A stretch of DNA of 43,702 bases from an uncultured Parabacteroides sp. (GCA_934718155.1 CAKUZF010000020.1:1-43702), one strand, 5' to 3'; shown: positions 27,426 through 35,740, counted from the stretch's first letter. A program made the numbers and translations. Notes: generated by a model from the sequence alone, not told the origin.

Positions 27426-27935
27426 CTACTCCATGAAGCTGCGCTCCAGCTGATCGGCGCTCACGTTGGTGGCGATGATTACGCCCTTATCGTCGATCAG
27501 GAAGTTGCGCAGCCCCTCCCCCAGGTGATACTTTCCGCTCACCCGGGCGGCTGCCTCCGCTGCCATATGATACTGATGAGCCTTGTCTAAGCGGTCGATC
27601 CTGACCGTCTCAGAGAAAATAGACTCTCGTTCGTCAAGCGAGATGGCGCACAGCTGGATCTTGTCTGATCCCATCTTAGCCACCTTGTTTGCCAAAAGCA
27701 CGTTGCGCGCTCTCGACTCCGCGTCGTACGCGGCCCAAAAATTAACCAGGGTGTAACGCCCTGACGGATTCTGGAAACGGATAGACTGGCTACCGTCTCC
27801 TAAAAACTCAATGCTCGGAGCCAGGTCACCGGGGTTGACACCCTCCGTGAGCGCGGCTTTCTTCGATCCGGCCGAGATGCCCAAGAGGGCGGCCGACACG
27901 ATGAGCACATAAGCTCTTACCTTCATACTCTTCAA
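27426..27935 (-). CDS. Thioredoxin-fold exported protein lacking the CxxC motif
   Basis: 169 residues; MKSMKVRAYVLIVSAALLGISAGS forms a signal peptide (a start at the second Met is possible). The mature part follows the AhpC/TSA-thioredoxin pattern: GDLAPSIEFLGDGSQSIRF, then TLVNFWAAYDAESRARN where a resolving CxxC would normally follow the FWA, a YHLGEGLRNFLIDDKGVIIATN stretch near the cis-proline region and the final helix. The active-site position reads AAYD, so no disulfide chemistry is expected. It may be a binding or structural member of the family. It has its own promoter (28080-28112) and terminator. Confidence 0.75.
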   Translation of the reverse strand: MKSMKVRAYVLIVSAALLGISAGSKKAALTEGVNPGDLAPSIEFLGDGSQSIRFQNPSGRYTLVNFWAAYDAESRARNVLLANKVAKMGSDKIQLCAISLDERESIFSETVRIDRLDKAHQYHMAAEAAARVSGKYHLGEGLRNFLIDDKGVIIATNVSADQLERSFME

Positions 27936-28079
27936 ATTTCGTTAAACATACGCCGGGGGATGGCCTCAGCCTCCTCTTCTTGATCGGGGTGGAAGCCCTC
28001 GCTCTATCGACGGGCGCCCCCTCACCTGACCAAAGGGCAAAGTCTTCTCACAAGACCCTTTAACGCCCTTCCGACGCCG

Positions 28080-28112
28080 CAAAGATAATGGTAAACTTTC
28101 TTTCGCGCCAAA
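28080..28112 (-). promoter_or_regulatory. Promoter of the thioredoxin-like gene
   Basis: Minus strand TTTG (28112-28109), 21 bp, TATCTTTG (28087-28080). The transcript would start near 28073, leaving a leader of about 138 bases. That leader can fold a nested hairpin at 28032-28061 (AAAGGG / CCTTT outside, GTCTT / AAGAC inside). Confidence 0.6.
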
Positions 28113-28204
28113 CTCATACACATTTTCTTGACGTAAGACAAGTTTTTTTATATGTTTTATCGCATCTTTTACGGAAATCGCATATGTTTTACAACACACG
28201 ATAG

Positions 28205-28293
28205 GTAAAGGCTCGCTATGACCAGCCAACCGTCGACACCCGCCTGCTGTTTGGCGACATGGAGGCGAAATTCCGCAGGGCGCAACGACGCTG
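28205..28293 (+). pseudogene. Possible 3' remnant of a lost gene
   Basis: An open frame of 29 codons without a usable start ends in TGA at 28293. It encodes a plausible protein C-terminus (ARYDQPTVDTRLLFGDMEAK and then FRRAQRR). It is GC-rich inside an otherwise AT-rich intergenic stretch. An in-frame TAG at 28202 closes it upstream. Directly after it comes an inverted repeat TGAAAAA-AAGA-TTTTTCA (28292-28309) that may be an old terminator. No family is recognised. Confidence 0.3.
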
Positions 28294-28326
28294 AAAAAAA
28301 GATTTTTCAAAAAAAATGAGTTTTCA

Positions 28327-28357
28327 TTTGCAGTTTATCGAAAATACGCTACATTTG
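28327..28357 (+). promoter_or_regulatory. Promoter of the trp operon
   Basis: TTTG (28327-28330), 19 bp, TACATTTG (28350-28357): an exact match to the Bacteroidota consensus. Transcription should start near 28364, about 20 bases before the leader peptide ATG. Confidence 0.85.
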
Positions 28358-28383
28358 CTGCCGTATTAAAAGAACAAACAACG

Positions 28384-28443
28384 ATGAGCACATTCGCATA
28401 TACATATTGGTGGTGGCGCACTTTACAACTCAAAAAGTCGTAA
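28384..28443 (+). CDS. trpL: trp operon leader peptide
   Basis: A 19-codon frame, MSTFAYTYWWWRTLQLKKS, with three consecutive TGG codons at positions 9-11. It begins about 20 bases after the predicted transcription start and ends 48 bases before a strong terminator hairpin, which precedes trpB. This is the arrangement of ribosome-mediated attenuation: with scarce charged tRNA-Trp the ribosome stalls at WWW and the terminator is prevented; with enough Trp it forms. The pentamer CGTAA (28439-28443, over the stop) can pair with TTACG (28486-28490). A long competing antiterminator helix is not evident by eye. The start is supported by the promoter and by the Trp run. Confidence 0.88.
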   Translation: MSTFAYTYWWWRTLQLKKS

Positions 28444-28491
28444 GGGACGAAGGCCGTATGTATTTTCACATGATAAATTAAATGGTTACGT

Positions 28492-28533
28492 AAAGAGGTC
28501 TGTCGCACTTGCGGCAGGCCTCTTTCTTTTTTT
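28492..28533 (+). terminator. trp attenuator terminator
   Basis: A fully paired 15-bp stem, AAAGAGGTCTGTCGC (28492-28506), loop ACTT, GCGGCAGGCCTCTTT (28511-28525), with two G-U pairs, followed by C and seven T (28527-28533). It lies between the leader peptide and trpB, 75 bases before the trpB ATG, so it can end transcription before the structural genes. Confidence 0.92.
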
Positions 28534-28607
28534 ACGAAGGCCGGCTCGTCGAGAGAGAGCGACAAACAGGAAAAAGACAAACAAAAAGAAGTAGAAACTA
28601 AAAGAAA

Positions 28608-29798
28608 ATGGAAACGTATCAAGTAGACCAGAATGGTTTTTATGGCGAGTTCGGCGGCGCCTACATCCCCGAAATCTTGCATCAGTGCGTAGAGAACCTG
28701 CGCGAGAACTACCTCCAGATTATCGAGAGCGAGGACTTCAAGCGGGAGTTCGACCAGCTGCTGAGGGACTACGTGGGCCGCCCCTCGCCCCTCTACCTCG
28801 CCAAGCGGCTGAGCGAGCGATATGGCTGCAAGATCTACCTGAAGCGGGAAGACCTCAACCATACCGGCGCGCACAAGATCAACAACACGATCGGCCAGAT
28901 ACTGATCGCACGCCGCATGGGCAAGAAGCGCATCATCGCCGAGACGGGAGCCGGACAGCACGGCGTGGCCACCGCAACGGTTTGCGCCCTGATGAACATG
29001 GAGTGCGTGGTCTATATGGGAAAGACCGACGTCGAGCGGCAGCACGCCAACGTGCAGAAGATGCAGATGCTGGGGGCCAAGGTCGTGGCCGTCACCTCGG
29101 GCAACATGACGCTGAAAGACGCGACCAACGAGGCCATCCGCGACTGGTGTTGCCACCCCTCCGACACCTACTACATCATCGGCTCGACCGTCGGGCCCCA
29201 CCCCTATCCCGACATGGTGGCCCGCTTGCAGTCGGTGATCAGCGCCGAGATCAAGCGCCAGCTGCTTGAGCAGGAAGGGCGCGACCATCCCGACTACCTG
29301 ATGGCCTGCGTGGGCGGCGGAAGCAACGCCGCCGGCACGATCTATCATTTCCTCGACGACGAGCGGGTGAAGATCGTCTTGGCCGAGGCGGGCGGCGAGG
29401 GCATCCTCACGGGCAAGAGCGCGGCCACCATCCACCTGGGCAAGAAGGGCATCATCCATGGCGCACGCACCCTCGTGATGCAAGACGAGGACGGGCAGAT
29501 CGAGGAGCCCTACTCCATCTCGGCCGGGCTTGACTATCCGGGCATCGGCCCGCTGCATGCCCACCTGTCGGCCACGAAGCGGGCAAACGTGTTGGCCATC
29601 AACGACGACGAGGCTCTCGACGCCGCCTTCGAGCTGACCCGTCTGGAGGGCATCATCCCCGCCCTGGAGAGCGCCCACGCCTTGGGTGCCCTTCGGAAGA
29701 TGCGCTTCAAACCGACCGACGTGGTGGTGCTGACCGTCTCCGGACGAGGCGACAAGGATATGCCCACCTACATCGACTACCAACTTCGCAACAAATAA
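28608..29798 (+). CDS. trpB: Tryptophan synthase beta chain
   Basis: 396 residues, standard TrpB1 length. The PLP lysine lies in HTGAHKINNTIGQILIA. The indole-tunnel block ETGAGQHGVATATVCAL and the phosphate-binding GGGSNAAGTIY are intact, and E of EAGGEGILTG is present. It condenses indole with serine to tryptophan, working with TrpA at the end of the same operon. Placing trpB first, ahead of trpE, is the gene order seen in other Bacteroidota. It is directly downstream of the attenuator. Confidence 0.97.
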   Translation: METYQVDQNGFYGEFGGAYIPEILHQCVENLRENYLQIIESEDFKREFDQLLRDYVGRPSPLYLAKRLSERYGCKIYLKREDLNHTGAHKINNTIGQILIARRMGKKRIIAETGAGQHGVATATVCALMNMECVVYMGKTDVERQHANVQKMQMLGAKVVAVTSGNMTLKDATNEAIRDWCCHPSDTYYIIGSTVGPHPYPDMVARLQSVISAEIKRQLLEQEGRDHPDYLMACVGGGSNAAGTIYHFLDDERVKIVLAEAGGEGILTGKSAATIHLGKKGIIHGARTLVMQDEDGQIEEPYSISAGLDYPGIGPLHAHLSATKRANVLAINDDEALDAAFELTRLEGIIPALESAHALGALRKMRFKPTDVVVLTVSGRGDKDMPTYIDYQLRNK

Positions 29799-29823
29799 CA
29801 AGGAAAATAAAGACAGACTTACT

Positions 29824-31224
29824 ATGTACACCTATCAGACCATCAGTAAAAAGATCATGGGCGACCTGCATACGCCCGTCAGCCTCTACCTGAAGGTGAG
29901 AGACATCTATCCCGAGTCGGCCCTGCTGGAGAGCTCCGACTTCCACGGCAACGAGAACAGCCTTTCCTACATCGCCCTTTGCCCCATAGCCAGCATCGGC
30001 ATCAACAACAACGAGTGTACTTGCTCCTTCCCCGACGGCCATCAGGAAGTGACGCCGCTCAGCGAGCGCCGGGGCGTGGCCGAGGCGATGAACGACTTCC
30101 TCGGGCGGTTCAAGGTGGAGGGGGCGAACAGCCAGATATGCGGCCTCTTCGGCTACACGGCCTTCGACGCCGTTCGCTACTTCGAGCGGATCCCCGTCAT
30201 GGAGGCGCACCATGCCGAAAACGACGCCCCCGACATGCTCTATATATTATATAGGTATATCCTGGCCTTCGACCATTTCAAGAACGAGCTGACCCTGGTG
30301 CAGCTGCAGGCCGAGGGCGAGAAGAACGGGCTCGACGAGTTGCAAACCCTGATCGAGAACCGCAACTTCGCCTCATACAACTTCCAGGCCGTGGGGCCGG
30401 AGACCTCGCCCATCACCGACGACGAATACCGCTCGATGGTGAGGAAGGGCATCCAGCATTGCCTCAGGGGCGACGTGTTCCAGATCGTGCTCAGCCGACG
30501 CTTCGAGCAGCCGTTCAAGGGCGACGACTTCAAGGTCTACCGGGCCCTGCGCAGCATCAACCCCTCGCCCTACCTGTTCTATTTCGACTTTGGCGGCTTC
30601 CGCATTTTCGGCTCCTCGCCCGAGACCCATTGCAAGGTGACGAACGGCCACGCCAGCATCGACCCCATAGCCGGCACCGCTTTCCGCACGGGCAACGTGG
30701 AGGTGGACAAGCAGCGCACCGAGGCGCTCGTGAACGACCCCAAGGAGAACGCCGAGCACGTGATGCTGGTCGACCTGGCCCGCAACGACCTGAGCCGAAA
30801 CGCCAGCCAGGTGAAAGTGGACTTCTACAAGGAGGTGCAATACTATAGCCACGTGATCCACCTCGTTTCGCGCGTCAGCGGCGAGATCAACCCCGAGAGC
30901 AACCCGGTGAAGACCTATATCGACACCTTCCCGGCCGGCACCCTGAGCGGCGCGCCGAAGGTGAGGGCCATGCAGCTGATCACCGACATCGAGCGGCACA
31001 ACCGAGGGGCCTATGGCGGCTGCATCGGGTTCATCGGCCTGGATGGCAACCTCAACCAGGCGATCACGATACGCAGCTTCGTCAGCCGGGGCAACGTGCT
31101 TTACTACCAGGCCGGAGCGGGCATCGTGGCCAAGAGCGACGACGCACGCGAACTGCAAGAGGTGAACAACAAGCTGGGCGCGCTGAAGAAGGCGATCGAC
31201 CTGGCCGAACAACTCATCAACTAA
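29824..31224 (+). CDS. trpE: Anthranilate synthase component I
   Basis: 466 residues. The chorismate-binding core is intact: FGSSPETHCKV, DPIAGTAFRTGN, HVMLVDLARNDLSRN, FPAGTLSGAPKVRAMQLI and GCIGFIGLDG. Near the N-terminus ALLESSD carries the LLESS motif that binds tryptophan in feedback-inhibited TrpE enzymes, so product inhibition is expected in addition to attenuation. It makes anthranilate from chorismate with ammonia delivered by TrpG. Starts 25 bp after trpB. Confidence 0.97.
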   Translation: MYTYQTISKKIMGDLHTPVSLYLKVRDIYPESALLESSDFHGNENSLSYIALCPIASIGINNNECTCSFPDGHQEVTPLSERRGVAEAMNDFLGRFKVEGANSQICGLFGYTAFDAVRYFERIPVMEAHHAENDAPDMLYILYRYILAFDHFKNELTLVQLQAEGEKNGLDELQTLIENRNFASYNFQAVGPETSPITDDEYRSMVRKGIQHCLRGDVFQIVLSRRFEQPFKGDDFKVYRALRSINPSPYLFYFDFGGFRIFGSSPETHCKVTNGHASIDPIAGTAFRTGNVEVDKQRTEALVNDPKENAEHVMLVDLARNDLSRNASQVKVDFYKEVQYYSHVIHLVSRVSGEINPESNPVKTYIDTFPAGTLSGAPKVRAMQLITDIERHNRGAYGGCIGFIGLDGNLNQAITIRSFVSRGNVLYYQAGAGIVAKSDDARELQEVNNKLGALKKAIDLAEQLIN

Positions 31225-31259
31225 TCAACATCACCGCAAAAAAAGAAAGATACAACGAT

Positions 31260-31829
31260 ATGAAAACCTTATTATTCGACAACTACGACTCCTTCACCTA
31301 CAACCTGTTGCACATCCTCAAAGAGCTGGGCGCTGAGGTGGAAGTGTTTCGCAACGACAAGATCTCGCTCGACGAGGTCGATCGATTCGACAAGATCGTG
31401 CTCTCGCCCGGTCCGGGCATTCCCGAGGAGGCGGGCCTCCTGCTCCCGCTGATCCGCCGCTATGCGCCCACGAAGAGCATCTTGGGTGTCTGCCTGGGCG
31501 AGCAGGCCATCGCCGAGGCCTTCGGCGCAGAGCTGATCAACCTCAAGGAGGTGCACCACGGGGTCTGCTCGGAAGTGCGCATCGTGGCCGACGACCCCCT
31601 GTTCACCGGCTTGGGCCCGACCCTGCAGGTGGGCCGCTACCACTCGTGGGTGGTCGCCAAGGAGAACTTGCCCGGCTGCCTGCAAATCACGGCCGTCGAC
31701 AGCGAGGAGGGGCAGATCATGGGCCTGCGCCACAAGCAATACAACGTGAGAGGCATCCAGTTCCACCCCGAATCGGTGTTGACCCCCCAAGGCAAGGAGC
31801 TGATCAAAAACTTCGTCACCCTACTATAA
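31260..31829 (+). CDS. trpG: Anthranilate synthase component II (glutamine amidotransferase)
   Basis: 189 residues, single class I glutamine amidotransferase domain. The triad is visible: nucleophile C78 in ILGVCLGEQAIAEAFG, and the His-Glu pair in QFHPESVLTPQGKEL. The oxyanion strand SPGPGIPEEAG is intact. After the nucleophile the motif reads GEQ where GHQ is more common, a neutral change. It supplies ammonia to TrpE. It is separate from TrpD, unlike the fusion in enteric bacteria. Starts 35 bp after trpE. Confidence 0.96.
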   Translation: MKTLLFDNYDSFTYNLLHILKELGAEVEVFRNDKISLDEVDRFDKIVLSPGPGIPEEAGLLLPLIRRYAPTKSILGVCLGEQAIAEAFGAELINLKEVHHGVCSEVRIVADDPLFTGLGPTLQVGRYHSWVVAKENLPGCLQITAVDSEEGQIMGLRHKQYNVRGIQFHPESVLTPQGKELIKNFVTLL

Positions 31830-31863
31830 ACAGCTAGGAAACCATTCTAAAAAAGTTCGTGTT

Positions 31864-32859
31864 ATGAAAAGCATCTTATATCGTTTGTTCGAACATCAAT
31901 ATTTAGGCAAGGAGGAGGCGCGCGTCATCCTTCAGCACATCGCCGAAGGGCGTTACACCGACGCGCAAATCGCCAGCCTGATCACGGTCTTCCTGATGCG
32001 CAGCATCTCCGTGGAGGAGCTGACCGGCTTCCGCGAGGCATTGCTCGAGATGCGTGTGCCCGTCGACTTGCAAGCCTATCGGCCCATCGACATCGTGGGG
32101 ACGGGGGGCGACGGCAAGAACACCTTCAACATCAGCACCTGCTCCTGCTTCGTGGTGGCGGGCGCGGGCTACCCCGTCGTGAAGCATGGCAACTTCGGGG
32201 CCACCTCCGTCAGCGGAGCCAGCAACGTGATGGAGCAGCACGGCGTGAAATTCACGAGCGACGTAGACCAGCTCCGTCGCAACCTCGACAGTTGCGGCTT
32301 CACCTACCTGCATGCGCCCCTCTTCAACCCGGCCCTGAAAGCCGTCGCTCCCGTGCGCAAGAGCCTGGGCGTGCGCAGCTTCTTCAACATGCTGGGCCCG
32401 CTGGTCAACCCCGTGATGCCCACCTACCAGCTCTTGGGCGTCTACAACCTCCCGCTGCTCCGCCTCTACAACTACACCTATCAAGAGAGCGGCACCCGCT
32501 TCGCCGTGGTGCATAGCCTCGATGGGTATGACGAGATCTCGCTGACGGCCGACTTCAAGGTGGCCATGCCCGAGAAAGAGAAGATCTACTCGCCCGAGAT
32601 GCTGGGATTCGCCCGCTGCACCGAGGCCGACCTCGACGGAGGCAGCACCCCCGAGGAGGCCGCCCGCATCTTCGACGCCGTGCTTGAGAACCGGGCAACG
32701 GAGGCGCAACGCAACTGCGTGATCGCCAATTCAGCGTTCGCCATCCAGGTGATCTGCCCCGAGAAACCAATCGAGGCCTGCATCGCCGAGGCGCAAGCCT
32801 CCTTGGAAGGCGGAAAGGCGTTGGCCACACTGCGCAAATATGTCTCGCTCAACAGCTGA
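31864..32859 (+). CDS. trpD: Anthranilate phosphoribosyltransferase
   Basis: 331 residues. Active-site motifs are DIVGTGGDGKNTFNIST (PRPP binding), VVKHGNFGATSVSGASNVME (KHGN) and FFNMLGPLVNPVMPTYQLLG. It transfers the phosphoribosyl group from PRPP to anthranilate. The domain is complete and about the usual length. It lies 34 bp after trpG and 56 bp before trpC. Confidence 0.96.
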   Translation: MKSILYRLFEHQYLGKEEARVILQHIAEGRYTDAQIASLITVFLMRSISVEELTGFREALLEMRVPVDLQAYRPIDIVGTGGDGKNTFNISTCSCFVVAGAGYPVVKHGNFGATSVSGASNVMEQHGVKFTSDVDQLRRNLDSCGFTYLHAPLFNPALKAVAPVRKSLGVRSFFNMLGPLVNPVMPTYQLLGVYNLPLLRLYNYTYQESGTRFAVVHSLDGYDEISLTADFKVAMPEKEKIYSPEMLGFARCTEADLDGGSTPEEAARIFDAVLENRATEAQRNCVIANSAFAIQVICPEKPIEACIAEAQASLEGGKALATLRKYVSLNS

Positions 32860-32915
32860 GACGCATCGACCGTTATGATTTCGAATCGCATTCATCACTC
32901 AACATTACAACTACG

Positions 32916-33704
32916 ATGGATATTCTACAGACAATCATTGCTCATAAGCAGCAGGAGGTGGAGCGGCAGCGAGAGGCCGTCAGCCTCGCCACGATGATCG
33001 AGCTGGCCGACCTCTGCATGGACTGCCCCACACGCTCCTTGCGCGAGGCCTTGGCCGCTTCGGAGACAGGCATCATTGCCGAGTTCAAACGGAAAAGCCC
33101 CTCGAAAGGATGGTTGCATCCGGGGGCGAAGGTGGCCGATGTCGTGCCCCTCTATGCCGAGGCGGGAGCAGCGGCCTGCTCGATCCTGACCGACAGCCAA
33201 TTCTTCGGCGGTGCGATTGCCGACTTGCAGCAGGCTCGCCAGCGGGTCAGCCTCCCCTTGCTGCGCAAAGACTTCATCATCGATCCTTACCAGCTCTTCC
33301 AAGCCCGGGTGATCGGGGCCGACGCCGTCTTGCTGATCGCCGCCTGCCTCAGTCCGGAGCAGTGTGCCGAACTGGCCAAGACGGCCCATAGCCTGCAACT
33401 GGAAGTGCTCTTAGAGGTGCACGATGCCAAGGAGTTGGACCACGTGAACGAGCATATCGACCTGCTGGGCGTCAACAACCGCCACTTGGGCACTTTCCAC
33501 ACCGATGTGGAGCAATCCTTCGCCCTGGTCGAGCGGCTCAAGGGGTGCGCCCCGCTGCTCGTCTCGGAAAGCGGCATCTCGCAGGCCGACACCGTCAAGC
33601 AGCTGCGTGAGGCGGGCTTCAAGGGATTCCTGATTGGCGAGACCTTCATGAAAACCGCTCACCCCGGCGAGACCTTACGTCAATTCATCAACCAGCTGCG
33701 ATGA
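32916..33704 (+). CDS. trpC: Indole-3-glycerol-phosphate synthase
   Basis: 262 residues, one TIM barrel, not fused to TrpF. Recognisable blocks: IIAEFKRKSPSKGWL (first active-site lysine), LLRKDFIIDPYQLFQAR, LGVNNRHLGTFHTDVEQS and LVSESGI near the phosphate site. It closes the indole ring of carboxyphenylaminodeoxyribulose-phosphate. Its stop overlaps the trpF start (ATGA, 33701-33704). Confidence 0.96.
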   Translation: MDILQTIIAHKQQEVERQREAVSLATMIELADLCMDCPTRSLREALAASETGIIAEFKRKSPSKGWLHPGAKVADVVPLYAEAGAAACSILTDSQFFGGAIADLQQARQRVSLPLLRKDFIIDPYQLFQARVIGADAVLLIAACLSPEQCAELAKTAHSLQLEVLLEVHDAKELDHVNEHIDLLGVNNRHLGTFHTDVEQSFALVERLKGCAPLLVSESGISQADTVKQLREAGFKGFLIGETFMKTAHPGETLRQFINQLR

Positions 33705-34354
33705 AACGGATCATGAAAGTGTGTGGCATGCGCCACCCCGACAACATCCAGGCCGTAGCCGCCGCAGGGGCGCAATGGATGGGGTTCATCTTCTATGCGC
33801 CCTCGCCCCGCTGCCTGCTTCGCGACCCCGATGAGGCGGAAGCCGTGAGGCGGCTGATCACGTCCGACCGTTTCCAGCCGAAACGAGTGGGTGTCTTTGT
33901 CGACCAATCGGCCGACGAGATGATGGCCTTGGCCACCCGCTTCCGGTTGGACTATCTCCAGCTGCATGGCCATGAGTCGCCCGAGTTGTGCCACGCCTTG
34001 CAAAAGCGTGGCTACTCCCTCATCAAGGCGTTCGCCGTCGCTACGGCCGAAGACCTGCTGCGCACGGCCGACTATGCCGACCGGGCCGACTACTTCCTGT
34101 TCGACACCAAGTGTGCCGGCCACGGAGGCTCCGGGCAATCATTCGACTGGAACCTGCTGAGCCACTACACGGGCGAGACCCCCTTCCTGCTGAGCGGGGG
34201 CATCCGCCCCGAGAGCCTTCCCGCGCTGAAGGCCTTCGCGCATCCTCGCCTTGCCGGCTACGACCTCAACAGCGGTTTCGAGGTCGCCCCGGGCGAGAAA
34301 GACGCGGCTATTCTTTCAACATTCATCACTCAAAATTCATCATTACACCTATGA
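33701..34354 (+). CDS. trpF: Phosphoribosylanthranilate isomerase
   Basis: 217 residues. Blocks MKVCGMRHPDNIQAV (catalytic Cys), YLQLHGHESPELC, FLFDTKCAGHGGSGQSFDW (catalytic Asp) and LLSGGIRPESLP are present. It isomerises the phosphoribosyl-anthranilate made by TrpD. Start 33701 gives the ATGA overlap with trpC; the fifth codon is also ATG. The last residues after GEKDAAIL (STFITQNSSLHL) are encoded by a sequence resembling the spacer before trpC, so the natural end may have been read through into a spacer. Its stop overlaps trpA (ATGA, 34351-34354). Confidence 0.95.
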   Translation: MKRIMKVCGMRHPDNIQAVAAAGAQWMGFIFYAPSPRCLLRDPDEAEAVRRLITSDRFQPKRVGVFVDQSADEMMALATRFRLDYLQLHGHESPELCHALQKRGYSLIKAFAVATAEDLLRTADYADRADYFLFDTKCAGHGGSGQSFDWNLLSHYTGETPFLLSGGIRPESLPALKAFAHPRLAGYDLNSGFEVAPGEKDAAILSTFITQNSSLHL

Positions 34355-35124
34355 ATCGTATCACAAACTTGTTTCAGACAAAGAAGTCGGGCATCCTGTC
34401 CGTCTATTTCACGGCGGGTTATCCGCAGTTAAACGACACGGCCTCCATCCTGCGGGAGCTGGAGGCGAAAGGGGTCGACATGGCCGAGGTGGGCATCCCC
34501 TTCTCCGACCCGATGGCCGACGGACCCGTCATCCAGGCGTCGAGCTCCATCGCCCTGCGCAACGGCATGCGGCTGCGGCTGCTCTTCCAGCAGCTAAAGG
34601 GAATTCGCGACACCGTGCGGATGCCGATCATCCTGATGGGCTATCTCAACCCCATCATGCAATATGGCTTCGAGGCGTTCTGCCAAAGTTGCGCGGAAGT
34701 GGGCGTGGATGGCATGATCATCCCCGACCTGCCCTATGCCGACTATATGGCCGACTATAAGGCCATCGCCGACCGCTACGACCTGAAAGTCATCATGCTG
34801 ATCACGCCCGAGACGGCCGAGGAGCGCGTCCGCCAGATCGATGCCCACACCAGCGGCTTCATCTATATGGTATCGAGTGCCGCCACCACGGGTGCCCAGC
34901 AAAGCTTCGACCAGCAGAAGCAGGCCTACTTCCGCCGAATCGACGGCATGGGGCTGCGAAATCCCCGCCTCGTAGGCTTCGGCATCAGCAACAAGGCCAC
35001 CTTCGAGGCGGCCGCCGCCCATGCCTCGGGAGCCATCGTAGGCAGCAAGTTCGTTCAGCTGCTTCACGACGCGCCCTCCATCGCCGAGGCGGTCGATCAG
35101 CTACTGGCCGCCTTAAAGGCATAG
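34351..35124 (+). CDS. trpA: Tryptophan synthase alpha chain
   Basis: 257 residues from MNRITNLFQTKKSGILSVY. The frame is open far upstream inside trpF, but homology and the ATGA overlap fix the start at 34351. Active-site blocks EVGIPFSDPMADGPVIQASS (catalytic Glu), PIILMGYLNPIMQYG, MIIPDLPYADY (catalytic Asp) and FIYMVSSAATTGAQ are intact. It cleaves indole-3-glycerol phosphate to indole, which passes to TrpB. Last gene of the operon. Confidence 0.96.
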   Translation: MNRITNLFQTKKSGILSVYFTAGYPQLNDTASILRELEAKGVDMAEVGIPFSDPMADGPVIQASSSIALRNGMRLRLLFQQLKGIRDTVRMPIILMGYLNPIMQYGFEAFCQSCAEVGVDGMIIPDLPYADYMADYKAIADRYDLKVIMLITPETAEERVRQIDAHTSGFIYMVSSAATTGAQQSFDQQKQAYFRRIDGMGLRNPRLVGFGISNKATFEAAAAHASGAIVGSKFVQLLHDAPSIAEAVDQLLAALKA

Positions 35125-35142
35125 GCGGCCAGCAAGGCAAAA

Positions 35143-35176
35143 AGGGCCGTGGCGTTTCTCTTCTCGCCACGGCCCT
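35143..35176. terminator. Bidirectional terminator between trpA and the Lrp-type gene
   Basis: A perfect 12-bp stem, AGGGCCGTGGCG / CGCCACGGCCCT, with a ten-base loop. On the minus strand it is followed by TTTTT, which suits the convergent Lrp gene ending at 35186. On the plus strand the tail is short (ACCTATTTATT). It lies 18 bases after the trpA stop. Confidence 0.82.
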
Positions 35177-35185
35177 ACCTATTTA

Positions 35186-35659
35186 TTATACGCACACGCC
35201 ATAAGAATACTTCACCTCCTCCATCACGAAGGTACTCTCCAGCGAGTCGATGTTCTCGTGCCTGCCAATCACGTTCAGCAACAGCTGCTGATACGACTTC
35301 ATGTCGGCCGCCTGGATGCGCAGCAAATAGTCGAAGCTGCCCGAGATGTTGTAGCACTCCGTCACCTCAGGCACCTGCTTGATCATCTCCGTGAAGGCCA
35401 AGGCATAATCGCTGTTCAGCCTTCGCAGCTTCACGCTGCAAAACACCGCGAACCCCTTGTTCAGCTTATTGGCATCCAACACGGTGGCATACTGCTTGAT
35501 GAACCCCTGCCGTTCCAGTCGTTTCACGCGCTCGTAGGTGGGCGTGGTCGAGAGGTGCACTTGCGCCGCCAGCTCCTTGTTCGTGAGCCTTGCGTTGCGC
35601 TGAAGCGCACGCAGGATCTCGATGTCTTTTTCGTCTAACCGATATGATTCTGTTTCCAT
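35186..35659 (-). CDS. Lrp/AsnC-family transcriptional regulator
   Basis: 157 residues. The N-terminal helix-turn-helix reads LDEKDIEILRALQRNARLTNKELAAQVHLSTTPTYERVKRLERQG; the C-terminal RAM (ACT-like) domain begins near FAVFCSVKL and includes VTECYNISGSFDYLLRI. Such regulators bind amino acids and act as dimers to octamers. It is divergent from metY, so control of that sulfhydrylase gene is plausible, and its own gene too. A -7-type box TATATTTG (35712-35705) lies upstream on its strand. Confidence 0.95.
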   Translation of the reverse strand: METESYRLDEKDIEILRALQRNARLTNKELAAQVHLSTTPTYERVKRLERQGFIKQYATVLDANKLNKGFAVFCSVKLRRLNSDYALAFTEMIKQVPEVTECYNISGSFDYLLRIQAADMKSYQQLLLNVIGRHENIDSLESTFVMEEVKYSYGVCV

Positions 35660-35740
35660 AGCCTTTTTCTAACTGTTACGTTTCATTTATTCCGTTCATG
35701 GCGGCAAATATAGTGGCTTTTTCTGAATTTCGAGATTATC

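Noticed and set aside
27966..28310. 114-codon minus-strand frame upstream of the thioredoxin-like gene
   Set aside because: Overlaps that gene's consensus promoter and leader and has no recognisable features or start context.
28335..29831. 498-codon frame antisense to trpB
   Set aside because: It covers the trp promoter, leader and trpB on the opposite strand and has no recognisable domain; TrpB is complete.
35143..35176. Long GC-rich hairpin after trpA considered as a small RNA or attenuator
   Set aside because: It lies between two convergent stops with a T-run on one side, so a shared terminator explains it.
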